Below, one piece after another: positions 32,397 through 41,317 of a stretch of DNA of 64,000 bases. Each line of letters opens with the position of its first letter. The stretch's first letter is position 1. The translations under genes and the position numbers were made by a program. The DNA is taken from NCBI RefSeq assembly GCF_000298215.1, contig NZ_BAHD01000022.1, positions 24,375 to 88,374 of the forward strand. Direction: 5' to 3'. The DNA comes from Kineosphaera limosa NBRC 100340 (GTDB taxonomy: Bacteria; Actinomycetota; Actinomycetes; Actinomycetales; Dermatophilaceae). A model generated the notes under the pieces. That model was not told where the DNA came from. It made no database searches and saw nothing but the letters and a program-made list of their open reading frames with translations.

Positions 32397-34553
32397 ATGA
32401 GAGCGGCGCCCGCGCCCGAACCGCCACGCCTGCCCGCCATGCTCGGGGCGGGGTTCGCCTACGGGGCGGACTTCAACCCCGAGCAGTGGGACGACGCGGT
32501 CCTGACCGACGACATCCGCCTCATGCAGGAGGCCGGGGTGAGCGTCGTGACGCTCGGCGTCTTCTCCTGGTCCCACCTCGAGCCGCGGCCGGGGGAGTTC
32601 GACACCGGCTGGCTGCGTCGGGTCATGGACGCCCTGCACGAGGCCGGGATCGGCGTCGACCTCGCGACGGGGACGGCCTCGCCGCCTGCCTGGCTCGGGG
32701 CGGAGCACCCGAGCACGCTGCCGGTCACGCCCGACGGGCGGACGCTGTGGTGGGGGTCGCGTCAGCAGTACAACCCGAGCAGCGCGATCTTCCGTGAGCG
32801 CGTCCACCTGCTCGTCGAGCGGATGGCGCAGGACTTCGCCGATCACCCCGCGCTCGTCGCGTGGCACGTCGGCAACGAGTACGCCTGCCACGTCTGGGAG
32901 AGCGCCGACGAGGAGTCGGCCGAGCGCTTCCGGGAGTGGCTGCGCCGCCGCTACGGATCGTTGGACGAGGTCAACCGGGTGTGGGGCACGGCGTTCTGGT
33001 CGCAGCGGCTCTCCACGTGGGCGGAGGTCATCCCGCCGCGCCCGACTCCGACGTTCCAGAACCCGCACCGGCTCACCGACTGGCGGGCGTTCTGCTCCGA
33101 CGCCCTCCTCGAGCTGTACCTCCTCGAGCGCGACATCCTGCGCAGCGCCAACCCGGCCATCCCCATCACGACGAACTTCATGGGGCTCTTCGGGCCGGTC
33201 GACTACTGGGAGTGGGCGCGGCACGTCGACTTCGTGAGCAATGACTCCTACCCCGACCCGGCCGACCCGCGCGGTGCCCGCACCTTCGCCTTCGAGTGCG
33301 ACCTCATGCGCTCCCTGGGGCAGGGGCGCCCGTGGATCCAGATGGAACAGGTCACCTCGGCGGTCCAATGGCGCGGCCGCAACGCGGTGAAGCGGCCGGG
33401 TCAGTACGAGCTGTGGTCGCTGGGGGCCGTCGCGCGGGGTGCCGACGGCATCCTCAACTTCCAGTGGCGGCAGTCGGTCGCCGGCGCGGAGACCTGGCAC
33501 GGCGCGATGGTGCCGCACGCCGGCCCGGCGAGCCGCACCTGGGCGGAGGTGACGTCGCTCGGCGCGACCCTGCGCGCCCTCGCCGATGTGCGGGGGAGCG
33601 AGGTCGAGGCGCAGGTCGCGATCCTGTGGGACTGGCGCAGCGCGTGGGCCCAGGAGGACGCGCTCGGCCCGATCGACCAACGCGCCGCCCACGACGGCGT
33701 GCGCGCCTGGCACGCCAGCCTCTTCGAGCGCGGTCACCTCGTCGACCTGGCCCATCCCGGTCAGGACCTCACCGGGTATCGGGTCGTCGTCGTGCCCTCG
33801 CTCTATCGGCTCGAGGAAGCCCACGTCACCCGCCTCGCGGAGGCGGTCCGCGCCGGGGCGCAGGTCGTCGTCACCTACCTCACGGGGCATGTCGACGCCG
33901 ACGGGCACGCGGTGCTCGGCGGCTACGCGGGGGAGTTGAGTGAGCTGCTCGGCGTGCGGGTCGTCGACCTCTCCCCGCGCGCCGTCGATGTCCAGCCCCT
34001 CGTGCCGAGCCGGACGGGCGGGCCGGGCGGACCGGCCGAGCCGCTCGACCCGGGCGTCGATCGGATCTCCGCCGCCGTCGGGGCGCCGGGGGCCGAGCGG
34101 GGGATCGCCCTGCGGGGCCCCGACGGCGCGGCCTGGGCTGGGGGCGGCATCGGCTGGTCCGAGGTCGTGCACGTCGAGGATGCCGACGGCTCGCCGGTCG
34201 AGATCATCGCCACCTTCGACTGCACAGATCTGCGTGGCGACCCGGCGGTCACCGTGCGGGGCGCGCCGCAGGGGGGTGCTGGCTGGTACGTCGGGACCGA
34301 CCTCGATGCTCGCGGTCGCGACCGGCTCCTCGACCTCGTCCTCGGCCGTGCCGGGATCACCGGATCGTCGTTGCCTCCCGGAGTCGAGCGGCGGGATCGC
34401 GGTGGCGTCACCTTCTGGTTCAACCACGGGGACCAGGCGGTGCGCCTCGACGAGGTGCGCGGCGTGGACGTCCGATCCGGAGTCGCCGTCGAGGGCCTGC
34501 ACCTCGCGCCCCGCACCTGCGCCCTCGTCCGGGCGAAGGGCCGGCACGAGTAG
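32397..34553 (+). CDS. GH42 beta-galactosidase
   Basis: 718 residues. The glycoside hydrolase family 42 A-domain barrel spans about residues 20-400. FAYGADFNPEQW begins it; the acid/base Glu is in WHVGNEYACHVW (about 155-166), and the nucleophile Glu is in WIQMEQVTSAVQW (about 311-323). It is followed by the trimerisation domain and a small C-terminal beta domain. The enzyme removes terminal beta-galactose from oligosaccharides, probably in the cytoplasm since there is no signal peptide. The start ATG 32397 has GGAGG upstream; the longer frame overlaps the binding-protein gene. It is the last gene of the operon. Confidence 0.93.
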   Translation: MRAAPAPEPPRLPAMLGAGFAYGADFNPEQWDDAVLTDDIRLMQEAGVSVVTLGVFSWSHLEPRPGEFDTGWLRRVMDALHEAGIGVDLATGTASPPAWLGAEHPSTLPVTPDGRTLWWGSRQQYNPSSAIFRERVHLLVERMAQDFADHPALVAWHVGNEYACHVWESADEESAERFREWLRRRYGSLDEVNRVWGTAFWSQRLSTWAEVIPPRPTPTFQNPHRLTDWRAFCSDALLELYLLERDILRSANPAIPITTNFMGLFGPVDYWEWARHVDFVSNDSYPDPADPRGARTFAFECDLMRSLGQGRPWIQMEQVTSAVQWRGRNAVKRPGQYELWSLGAVARGADGILNFQWRQSVAGAETWHGAMVPHAGPASRTWAEVTSLGATLRALADVRGSEVEAQVAILWDWRSAWAQEDALGPIDQRAAHDGVRAWHASLFERGHLVDLAHPGQDLTGYRVVVVPSLYRLEEAHVTRLAEAVRAGAQVVVTYLTGHVDADGHAVLGGYAGELSELLGVRVVDLSPRAVDVQPLVPSRTGGPGGPAEPLDPGVDRISAAVGAPGAERGIALRGPDGAAWAGGGIGWSEVVHVEDADGSPVEIIATFDCTDLRGDPAVTVRGAPQGGAGWYVGTDLDARGRDRLLDLVLGRAGITGSSLPPGVERRDRGGVTFWFNHGDQAVRLDEVRGVDVRSGVAVEGLHLAPRTCALVRAKGRHE

Positions 34554-34611
34554 TCGTTCTCCGACCGATGCGCACGGCTGGTGGGTCGACCTTCGGCCAG
34601 GGGGCTGCCGG

Positions 34612-36000
34612 TCAGTCGGCCCCGCCGAGGGCGACGAGTTCGAGCCACGCGGTGTCGTCGGTCGGGACATCGAGGCGCCACGTCGCGCCGACGCGGCGGT
34701 ACGTCGCCGGGACCCGCGGAGTATCCGGAGCGGAGGCCGACCCGGGCGGCGTCGCCCCGAGCACGGGGTACACCTCGACGACCTCGCCGTCGACCCACAC
34801 CTCGACGGGGACCGGAGGCAGGTCGATCACCCCGCCGGGCCAGCCCAGTGTTCCACCGGTGGTGCGCACGACGCAGGCCGACGGCAGCTCGTGTCCCCCG
34901 GCGGCTAGGGCGCGAGAGTCGCCGCTGAGCAGCGCGTCGAGCTCCTGCGCGCGGGTCACGACGACGTGATCGCCGACCACGCCGATGCGTCGCGGCAGCG
35001 TGAGGCAGCCGGCGACGAGGTCGGCGTCCGGGTCGCTCGGATCGGCCGGCACGTCGCTCTGCCGCACCCAACCCAGGTGCCACGAACCGGTCGGATCCTC
35101 GGCGAACTGCGGCGCATAGCAGGCGTCCCCGAGGTCGAGGCGCTCGAAGGCCGCGGCGTTGAAGGCCGGCCGCGTCGGGTCGTCGCTCGACGGCTCCAGG
35201 TCGCCGACGACCGCGACGACGTCGTCGAGGCTCCCGTGGTGCTGCGTCGCGAGCACCAGGACGGCGCGCCCGTCCGAGTCGTCCGAGTCGTCGCCGAGCA
35301 CGAGCTGCGGGCACTCCCAAATGTCGGCGGGGAAGCGCCCGAGCAGCTCCGCGCCGAGCGCCCCGGCTCCGGTGAACCACAGCCCCTCGTAGGTCCACGC
35401 GTCGGGGTCGTCGCACCCGAACAGCAGGACCGCCGGCGACCCGTCGGTCAGCCCGGCGCCGTGCAGCGCCCAGCGCCGCCCGCCGAACGTGAACAGGAAC
35501 GGGTCCCGCATCTGCGCCACCTCGTCGGCCTCCGGCGTCGTGGCGACGACCCACGGCTCCGACCACTCGTCGAGGGTCGAGGAGGGGGAGCTGTCGAGCG
35601 CGCGCCGGAGCACCGTGGTGCTGTGCGCGGTCTCGTCGGACACCGCGCTGTAGGCGACGAGCGCCTGCGCGCCCGAATCGCTCACCTCCGAATCGCTCAC
35701 GCCCGAATCGCTGACCTCGTTGGCGCCCCGGAACGAGTCGGGTACGAACACCCCGCTCCAGCAGCCGGCTCGATCCGGCCCGTCCGGCGTCGGCCCGAAG
35801 GCCACCGGATGCGGGGTCCACGTCGCCAGGTCGTCGCTGCTGACGTGGCCCCAGTGGATGTCGCCGTGCACCGCGGCGGCGGGATTGTGCTGGTAGAAGA
35901 CGTGCCATCGCCCGTCCCGATATGTCATCCCGTTCGGGTCGTTGAGCCAACCGCGGCCGGGGCGGATGTGGTAGCTGGGCAGGGCGGATTGCGCGGGCAT
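34612..36000 (-). CDS. GH32 beta-fructosidase (sucrose/fructan hydrolase)
   Basis: 462 residues without signal peptide, thus cytoplasmic. The five-bladed propeller catalytic motifs are WLNDPNG (nucleophile Asp at about 21), MRDPFLF (transition-state Asp at about 168) and IWECPQL (acid/base Glu at about 232). The C-terminal beta-sandwich is shorter than in invertases. An Asp/Ser repeat (EVSDSGVSDSEVSDSG, about 94-109) interrupts the second blade. It hydrolyses sucrose, sucrose-6-P or fructo-oligosaccharides. It is the last gene of the SBP-permease-permease-GH32 operon, whose importer presumably brings in the substrate. It converges on the GH42 gene. Confidence 0.92.
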   Translation of the reverse strand: MPAQSALPSYHIRPGRGWLNDPNGMTYRDGRWHVFYQHNPAAAVHGDIHWGHVSSDDLATWTPHPVAFGPTPDGPDRAGCWSGVFVPDSFRGANEVSDSGVSDSEVSDSGAQALVAYSAVSDETAHSTTVLRRALDSSPSSTLDEWSEPWVVATTPEADEVAQMRDPFLFTFGGRRWALHGAGLTDGSPAVLLFGCDDPDAWTYEGLWFTGAGALGAELLGRFPADIWECPQLVLGDDSDDSDGRAVLVLATQHHGSLDDVVAVVGDLEPSSDDPTRPAFNAAAFERLDLGDACYAPQFAEDPTGSWHLGWVRQSDVPADPSDPDADLVAGCLTLPRRIGVVGDHVVVTRAQELDALLSGDSRALAAGGHELPSACVVRTTGGTLGWPGGVIDLPPVPVEVWVDGEVVEVYPVLGATPPGSASAPDTPRVPATYRRVGATWRLDVPTDDTAWLELVALGGAD

Positions 36001-36033
36001 GGAGCCTCTCTCGAATCGCAGGGCAGGGACGTG

Positions 36034-36939
36034 TCAGCGATGGCTGCCGGCGGTGAGGCCCTCGCGCAGGGTCCGCTGGCCGAAGATGAAGACGACGAGC
36101 GCGGGGATCATCGAGATCACGACGCCGGCCAGCACGGTCGCGACGCTGCCGGTCCCCATGTTCCCCTGCAGGGAGACCAGCCCCAGCGGCAGCGTGAAGT
36201 TCTGTTCGCTGATCGTGAGGATCAATGGTCGGAAGAACTCGTTCCAGTGGAAGTTGAACGCGAGGATGCCGACGATCGCCAGCCCGGGGGTCGCCAGCGG
36301 CGCGTAGACGGAGAAGAAGGTGCGCCAGGGCCCGGCGCCGTCGATAGCCGCGGCCTCGCCGAGTTCGTCGGGCAACCCGAGGAAGTACTGACGCATGAGG
36401 AACGTGCCGAACGCGGTGGGGATCGCGGGCAGGATGAGCGCGAGCAGCGTGTCGGCCAGCCCCATGCCGCGGATCAGCATGAAGACCGGGACGATCGTGA
36501 CCTGCATCGGCACCATCATCGTCGCGAGCACGAGGGCGAAGATCGCCTCGCGTCCCTTGAACGGCACCTTGGCGAAGACGTAGCCGGCCATCGCCGCGGT
36601 GATCATCTGCCCGATCGCGCAGGCGGCGGTGACGAGCACGGAGTTCCACACGAGCAGCCACATGTCGACCTGTTTGAAGACGTCGGCGTAGGAGCCGAAG
36701 TCCAGGCTCGTCGGCCAGATCGTCGGGGTGGCGCCGAGCGACTCGGTGACCGGCCGCAGCGAGGTGGAGACGGTCCACAGCACCGGGCCGAGGGTGAGTA
36801 GTGCGGCGATGGACAGCACGAGCACTTTGCCCAGAAAGCTGACCGTGATGAGGCGGGGGCGGCGCAGCTGCTGCGGTGGGCGCTGCCCGGTCCCGGTGCC
36901 GGATGACGCGGTGGGCCCGGAGGCGGTGGTTGCAGTCAT
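36034..36939 (-). CDS. ABC sugar-importer permease (MalG type) of the GH32 operon
   Basis: 301 residues with six membrane helices; the N-terminal 30 residues are Thr/Gly/Pro-rich. The EAA loop is LPDELGEAAAIDGAGPWRTFFSVYAPLATPGLAIVGILAF (about 199-238). It forms the inner-membrane channel with the upstream MalF-type permease, 10 nt away (GGAGG in the gap), and is followed by GH32 33 nt downstream. Confidence 0.93.
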   Translation of the reverse strand: MTATTASGPTASSGTGTGQRPPQQLRRPRLITVSFLGKVLVLSIAALLTLGPVLWTVSTSLRPVTESLGATPTIWPTSLDFGSYADVFKQVDMWLLVWNSVLVTAACAIGQMITAAMAGYVFAKVPFKGREAIFALVLATMMVPMQVTIVPVFMLIRGMGLADTLLALILPAIPTAFGTFLMRQYFLGLPDELGEAAAIDGAGPWRTFFSVYAPLATPGLAIVGILAFNFHWNEFFRPLILTISEQNFTLPLGLVSLQGNMGTGSVATVLAGVVISMIPALVVFIFGQRTLREGLTAGSHR

Positions 36940-36949
36940 GTCGGCCTCC

Positions 36950-37918
36950 TCAGCCGTAGAAGACGAAGCGGCGGGACAAACGGAACTGCAGCGCGGTGAC
37001 GAGCATGATGACGATCGTCAGGACCACACCGATAGCGCTGGCTCGGCCGAATTGCAGCTGCTGGAAGGCGGATTCGTAGATGACCATGACGGCGGTGCGG
37101 GTCGCGTCGCCGGGGCCGCCGCGGGTCAGCACGTACGGCTGGTCGAAGATCTGCAGCGCGGCGATGATCGCCATGACCGAGGCCACGAGCATGGTCGGGC
37201 TGACCAGCGGCAGCGTGATCCGCCAGAACTGTCGCCACCCGGTGGCTCCGTCGATGGAACTCGCCTCGTACACCTCCTTGGGGATGGCCGCCAGGCCACC
37301 GAGAAAGAGCAGGAAGCTGAAGCCGAAGTTCTGCCAGACGTAGACGAGGATCACCATGACGACCGCGCCGGTCTCGGAGTTCAGCCACGGGATGGCCGGC
37401 ACGCCGACGAAGCCGAGCAGGTAGTTGACGAGGCCGAACTGCTGGTTGAACAGGTAGCTCATCATGATCGACACGCTCGCTGCCGACAGGATGAGCGGGA
37501 AGAACAGCACGGAGCGGAAGAACGAGCGCAGCCAGTCCGGCATTTTGGACTGCACCAGCACCGCCAGGCCCAGGGCGATCGTCAGCTGCAGGATCACGGT
37601 GGCGATCACCAGGCCGAACGTGTTGAGAAAGGACACCCGCACGGTCGGATCGGTGGCCAGCTCGGTGAAGTTCTGCAGGCCGACGAACCGCGGCGGGCTG
37701 ATGACGTCCCAGCTGAAGAACGCCAGCACGATCGAGGCGACGATCGGGACGAACATGAACAGCGCGAGGCCGCCCACGGTCGGCAGCAGGAACAGGAACA
37801 CCAGCAGCCGCTGGGAGCGGATGGTGCGCCGCTGCTGCGGGCTGTCGGCGTGGCGATCGGTGGGGCCGCCGACGGTGCCGGTGGCCGCAGTGGCGGAGAC
37901 GGGGGCGGGCACGCTCAT
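36950..37918 (-). CDS. ABC sugar-importer permease (MalF type) of the GH32 operon
   Basis: 322 residues; six membrane helices after an Ala/Arg-rich cytoplasmic tail (LLVFLFLLPTVGGLALFMFVPIVASIVLAFFSW begins the first). The EAA loop is IPKEVYEASSIDGATGWRQFWRITLPLVSPTMLVASVMAII (about 213-253). It has an ATGA overlap with the solute-binding gene. No ATPase gene accompanies it. Confidence 0.93.
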   Translation of the reverse strand: MSVPAPVSATAATGTVGGPTDRHADSPQQRRTIRSQRLLVFLFLLPTVGGLALFMFVPIVASIVLAFFSWDVISPPRFVGLQNFTELATDPTVRVSFLNTFGLVIATVILQLTIALGLAVLVQSKMPDWLRSFFRSVLFFPLILSAASVSIMMSYLFNQQFGLVNYLLGFVGVPAIPWLNSETGAVVMVILVYVWQNFGFSFLLFLGGLAAIPKEVYEASSIDGATGWRQFWRITLPLVSPTMLVASVMAIIAALQIFDQPYVLTRGGPGDATRTAVMVIYESAFQQLQFGRASAIGVVLTIVIMLVTALQFRLSRRFVFYG

Positions 37919-39315
37919 GTCGACTTCCTCAGGGCGAGTTCGAGGTCACGCTGCAGGTTGGCCAGGTGGCCGCGCAGGCCGGCCTGGCTGCCGGCGGTCA
38001 CGGCGCCGGTCACGTTCTTGATGAGGGCGGTCTCGACGGCCGCCTGCTGCGGGGGCGCCGGGATCGGCGCGGCCTCCATGCGGTCCAAGGTGTCGTAGAA
38101 GACCCGCCAGTGCCGCGGACCGATGGTGCCGTACAACTCGTCGTTGCACATCGAGCGCCGCGTCGGGGTGGTGTCGGCCCGCGGTAGCGCCAGCTTCATT
38201 CCCTCGCGCGAGATGCAGAACTTGATCCACTCCCAGGCCTGCTCCTTGCGCTGCGAGGTCTTCATCAGTGCGTAGCCGGCGGCGCCGAACTGATGGCGTT
38301 GGCTGCGCCAGCGCGGGAAGTACTGCACGTCGTAGTCGGCCTGGGTCATGCCCGCCTCGTTCAGGCCGTTGACCCAGTAACCGCCGGCGGGCGTCATGCC
38401 GATCGAGCCGCCGGCGAACTGCGCGACGAGTTCGGTGCCGCCGCCTTGGGCGGGGCTGGTGCCCAAACCCTCGCGCACGACCTCCCGCAGGAAGTCGAAG
38501 GACTCTTCCACCCGCGGGTCTTGCGCGTTCGGCTCCTCCCACAGGTAGCCGCCGCTGCGTCCGGCCGCCGCGGGGTCGCCGGAGTAGAACTGCTGCCACA
38601 GCCACTCGCCTCCGGGCGCCTTGGCCTCTTTGAGGAAGCTCGTGTCGTTGACGTACAGCCATGGCACCACGCCACCGAACAGCCGGTTGGTCCAGTAATA
38701 GGGCACGAACGGGGCACGGTTGGCCGTGCGCATGCCGCGGGCGTAGGCGAGGAAGTCCTCGTGGGTCCAGTGCTCCTGCGGGTAGTCCAGGCCGGCGGAG
38801 GTCATCGCGTCGGTGTTGAAGTACATGTTCGCGGCGTTGAAGTCGATGGGCAGCTGATAGAGGTGCCCGCGATACATGAACGCCTCGATGAGGCTGGGGT
38901 GCACGTCGTCGAAGTAGTCCTGGAGTTCGGCCCGGTCGCGCTGCACGTAGGCGTCGAGGGGCTCGGCGAGCCGGTCGGCGAACAGCTGGGCGCCCTCGGT
39001 GGCGACGATGCACACATCCGGTGGGGTGCCGGCGGCGACCATCGTGAGGATCTTGGCGAAGAAGTTGCTCCAGTCGGCGCCCTGGATGGCCTGGAGGCGC
39101 ACCGGGATGTCGGGGTGCTTGGCGCGGAAGGCGGTCAGCAGGTCGGCGCGCGCCGCAGCGTCCTGGCTCGTGCCCAGGATCGCGACGTTGAGCACGTCCT
39201 GCCCGCGACCGGGGATGTCGCGGGCCGTCAACCGGGGCCAGGAGGCCGCCGTGGCCCCCAGCGCTCCGACGCCGAGCAGGCCGCCCAACACCGTTCGCCG
39301 CGTGATGTCCACCAT
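37915..39315 (-). CDS. ABC sugar-binding protein with Tat-type signal
   Basis: 466 residues. The N-terminus ITRRTVLGGLLGVGALGATAAS has twin arginines and a hydrophobic stretch without a lipobox Cys, so it is likely Tat-exported and perhaps membrane-held by the uncleaved helix. The family 1 binding fold follows: VLNVAILGTSQDAAARADLLTAFRAKHPDIPVRL, MVAAGTPPDVCIVATEGAQLFADRL, LPIDFNAANMYFNTDAM, MKTSQRKEQAWEWIKFC. It captures the sugar for the two permeases. It is the first gene of the minus-strand operon, with an AACGTT-centred palindrome between promoter and gene. Confidence 0.9.
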   Translation of the reverse strand: MVDITRRTVLGGLLGVGALGATAASWPRLTARDIPGRGQDVLNVAILGTSQDAAARADLLTAFRAKHPDIPVRLQAIQGADWSNFFAKILTMVAAGTPPDVCIVATEGAQLFADRLAEPLDAYVQRDRAELQDYFDDVHPSLIEAFMYRGHLYQLPIDFNAANMYFNTDAMTSAGLDYPQEHWTHEDFLAYARGMRTANRAPFVPYYWTNRLFGGVVPWLYVNDTSFLKEAKAPGGEWLWQQFYSGDPAAAGRSGGYLWEEPNAQDPRVEESFDFLREVVREGLGTSPAQGGGTELVAQFAGGSIGMTPAGGYWVNGLNEAGMTQADYDVQYFPRWRSQRHQFGAAGYALMKTSQRKEQAWEWIKFCISREGMKLALPRADTTPTRRSMCNDELYGTIGPRHWRVFYDTLDRMEAAPIPAPPQQAAVETALIKNVTGAVTAGSQAGLRGHLANLQRDLELALRKST

Positions 39316-39349
39316 CAGGTGCTCCTTCGGTCCGGTCTGCGTCGCTGCC

Positions 39350-39369
39350 GACCTAGAACGTTTGAGGTC
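39350..39369 (-). promoter_or_regulatory. Probable LacI-type operator of the GH32 operon
   Basis: A 20-bp imperfect palindrome (GACCTAGAAC/GTTTGAGGTC, 8 of 10 pairs) centred on AACGTT. It lies just downstream of the -10 box, where repressor binding would block transcription. A second AACGTT is 94 bp upstream. Confidence 0.55.
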
Positions 39370-39379
39370 ATGATCCGTA

Positions 39380-39409
39380 ACCGTATTGGCGGGACCGTCG
39401 AGGCGTCAA
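39380..39409 (-). promoter_or_regulatory. Sigma-70-type promoter of the GH32 operon
   Basis: On the minus strand TTGACG (39409-39404), an 18-nt spacer, then TACGGT (39385-39380). The transcription start would fall next to or inside the palindrome. Confidence 0.5.
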
Positions 39410-39431
39410 GAGGCGCCCTTGAGGGGGATTC

Positions 39432-39447
39432 ACAAACAAGAGTTTGT
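39432..39447. promoter_or_regulatory. Perfect inverted repeat ACAAAC-N4-GTTTGT
   Basis: A 6+6 bp inverted repeat with a 4-nt spacer in the divergent region, four bases before the second AACGTT. Possible binding site for an unknown regulator. Confidence 0.4.
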
Positions 39448-39654
39448 AATAACGTTCGGTGGCAGGTCGGGATCTGGGATGCGGGACGTTGCTCCCGGAC
39501 CCCCGGCGCCGGGCTGGGTCATAGGATGGCCGTGGTCCAGGTCTTCGCTGCCGCGGTACACCAGGCGGCGGCCCGGGTGCGCGAGGCGCCCAGGGCCCGA
39601 CGTCGCAGCGGTGCGAACGGCCGCCACGAGAACCCCTATCCACGAGGAGTCGCA

Positions 39655-40683
39655 GTGCCAATCGCAACACCCGAGGTCTATGCCGAGATGCTCGACCGGG
39701 CGAAGGCCGGTTCCTTCGCCTACCCGGCCATCAACATCACCTCCAGTCAGACGGTGACGGCCGCGATCCGCGGCTTCGCCGAGGCCAACTCCGACGGCAT
39801 CATCCAGGTCTCCACCGGTGGCGCCGAGTACGCCTCCGGCTCGACGATCAAGGACATGGTCACCGGCTCGCTCGCGCTGGCCGCGTACGCCCGCGAGGTC
39901 GCCAAGAACTACCCGGTGAACATCGCCCTGCACACCGACCACTGCCCCAAGGACAAGCTGGACGGCTTCGTGCGGCCGCTGCTGGCCATCTCCGCCGAAG
40001 AGGTCAAGAACGGCCGTCCGCCGATCTTCCAGTCGCACATGTGGGACGGCTCGGCCGTGCCGCTGGAGGAGAACCTCGAGATCGCCCAGGACCTGCTGGC
40101 CCTGGCCAAGGCCGCCAACATCATCCTCGAGGTCGAAATCGGCGTCGTCGGTGGCGAGGAAGACGGCGTCGCCAACGAGATCAACGACCAGCTGTACACC
40201 ACGACCGACGACGCGCTCAAGACCGTCGAGGCCCTCGGCCTCGGCGAGAACGGCCGCTACATGGCCGCGCTGACCTTCGGCAACGTGCACGGCGTCTACA
40301 AGCCGGGCAACGTCAAGCTGCGCCCGGAGATCCTCAAGGAGTGCCAGGACGCGATCGTCGGCAAGTACGGCGACGCCGCCGGCGACAAGCCGCTGGCCCT
40401 GGTCTTCCACGGTGGCTCCGGCTCGCTGCCGCAGGAGATCTCCGACGCGGTCGACTACGGCGTCATCAAGATGAACGTCGACACCGACACGCAGTACGCG
40501 TTCACGCGTCCGGTCGCCGGCTGGATGATGCAGAACTACGACGGCGTGCTCAAGGTCGACGGCGAGGTCGGCAACAAGAAGAAGTACGACCCGCGCGCCT
40601 GGGGCAAGGAGGCGGAGGCCGGCATGGCCGCCCGCATCGTCGAGGCCTGCCAGAACCTGCGCTCCGCCGGCACCCACGTGTGA
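39655..40683 (+). CDS. fba: Class II fructose-1,6-bisphosphate aldolase
   Basis: A 342-residue zinc-dependent aldolase of glycolysis and gluconeogenesis in the cytoplasm. Zinc-site and active-site motifs: NIALHTDHCPKDKLDGF (about 93-109), LEVEIGVVGGEEDG, MAALTFGNVHGVYKPGNVKL, LVFHGGSGS and INMNVDTD-like IKMNVDTDTQYAF. The start is GTG 39655, with CGAGGAG upstream and the N-terminus PIATPEVYAEMLDRA. A longer reading frame exists but crosses the promoter region. It is followed by a 15-bp hairpin and DUF3151, a neighbourhood conserved in actinobacteria. Confidence 0.96.
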   Translation: MPIATPEVYAEMLDRAKAGSFAYPAINITSSQTVTAAIRGFAEANSDGIIQVSTGGAEYASGSTIKDMVTGSLALAAYAREVAKNYPVNIALHTDHCPKDKLDGFVRPLLAISAEEVKNGRPPIFQSHMWDGSAVPLEENLEIAQDLLALAKAANIILEVEIGVVGGEEDGVANEINDQLYTTTDDALKTVEALGLGENGRYMAALTFGNVHGVYKPGNVKLRPEILKECQDAIVGKYGDAAGDKPLALVFHGGSGSLPQEISDAVDYGVIKMNVDTDTQYAFTRPVAGWMMQNYDGVLKVDGEVGNKKKYDPRAWGKEAEAGMAARIVEACQNLRSAGTHV

Positions 40684-40717
40684 CCAGGTAGCACGTCAGC
40701 AACACCACAGCAGCGCA

Positions 40718-40757
40718 GCAGCGGGGCCCGTGCCACACGGCACGGGCCCCGCTGTTG
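40718..40757 (+). terminator. fba terminator
   Basis: A perfect 15-bp stem (40720-40734 with 40739-40753) with an ACAC loop, followed by GTTGGTTTG. Confidence 0.85.
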
Positions 40758-40790
40758 GTTTGTCGGCCCCGCGCGCGAGAAGGTGGAGTC

Positions 40791-41201
40791 ATGACCGACG
40801 CCAACAACCTGCTGGGCATCCCCGAGACCACGCTCCCCGAAGACCCCGCCGGGGCAGAGCTGCTGGCCGGCGGCGACCCAGCCCTCATCGCCGGCCGCAA
40901 CCCGGCCTCCGCCCTGGCCTGGGCCACCCTCGCCGAGGCGGCGCTCGCCACCGGCTTCACCGTCGAGGCCTACGCCTACGCCCGCACCGGCTACCACCGC
41001 TCCCTCGACCAGCTGCGCAAAGCCGGCTGGCGCGGCCAGGGACCCGTCCCGTGGTCCCATGAGCCCAACCGCGGCTTCCTGCGCGCCCTGGCCGCCCTCA
41101 GCCGCGCCGCCGGCGAGCTCGGCGAGACCGACGAGCAGGCCCGGTGCGCCCAGTTCCTGCGCGACTCCAGCCCCGAGGCTGCCGACGCGCTCGGCCTCTG
41201 A
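40791..41201 (+). CDS. DUF3151 protein
   Basis: 136 residues, matching the DUF3151 family of actinobacteria: NLLGIPETTLPEDPA, ASALAWATLAEAALATG, EAYAYARTGYHRSLDQLRKAGWRGQGPVPWSHEPNRGFLRALAALSRAA. It is helical and probably cytoplasmic; function unknown. In mycobacteria relatives lie between purA and fba, as here, which suggests a conserved but unexplained link. The start ATG 40791 has AAGGTGGAG upstream. Confidence 0.88.
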   Translation: MTDANNLLGIPETTLPEDPAGAELLAGGDPALIAGRNPASALAWATLAEAALATGFTVEAYAYARTGYHRSLDQLRKAGWRGQGPVPWSHEPNRGFLRALAALSRAAGELGETDEQARCAQFLRDSSPEAADALGL

Positions 41202-41251
41202 GCCGGTAACCCTCCCGCTCGATAAGCCCACCTGCTCGGAGAAACGGCGAA

Positions 41252-41287
41252 AGCAGCGGGTTGCCGCTATGTGCGCAACCCGCTGCT
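41252..41287. terminator. Bidirectional terminator between DUF3151 and the lipoprotein gene
   Basis: AGCAGCGGGTTGC (41252-41264) pairs perfectly over 13 bp with GCAACCCGCTGCT (41275-41287). Flanking CTCGG/CCGAG can extend it. Confidence 0.8.
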
Positions 41288-41317
41288 CCGAGGCCATCGG
41301 CGAGCGTCTGGGTGGGG

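Larger units (their letters stand above)
39316..39654. other. Divergent intergenic region between the sugar-binding gene and fba
   Basis: 339 bp. It contains the minus-strand promoter (39380-39409) and operator (39350-39369). It also has a second AACGTT core at 39451-39456, a perfect ACAAAC-N4-GTTTGT inverted repeat, and a TAGGAT box at 39522-39527 that may serve fba. No RNA gene was seen. Confidence 0.6.

Noticed and set aside
33923..36778. Minus-strand frame of 951 codons across the GH42 end, GH32 and a permease
   Set aside because: It is a shadow of GH32 and the permease in another frame and opposite GH42; no protein motif was seen.
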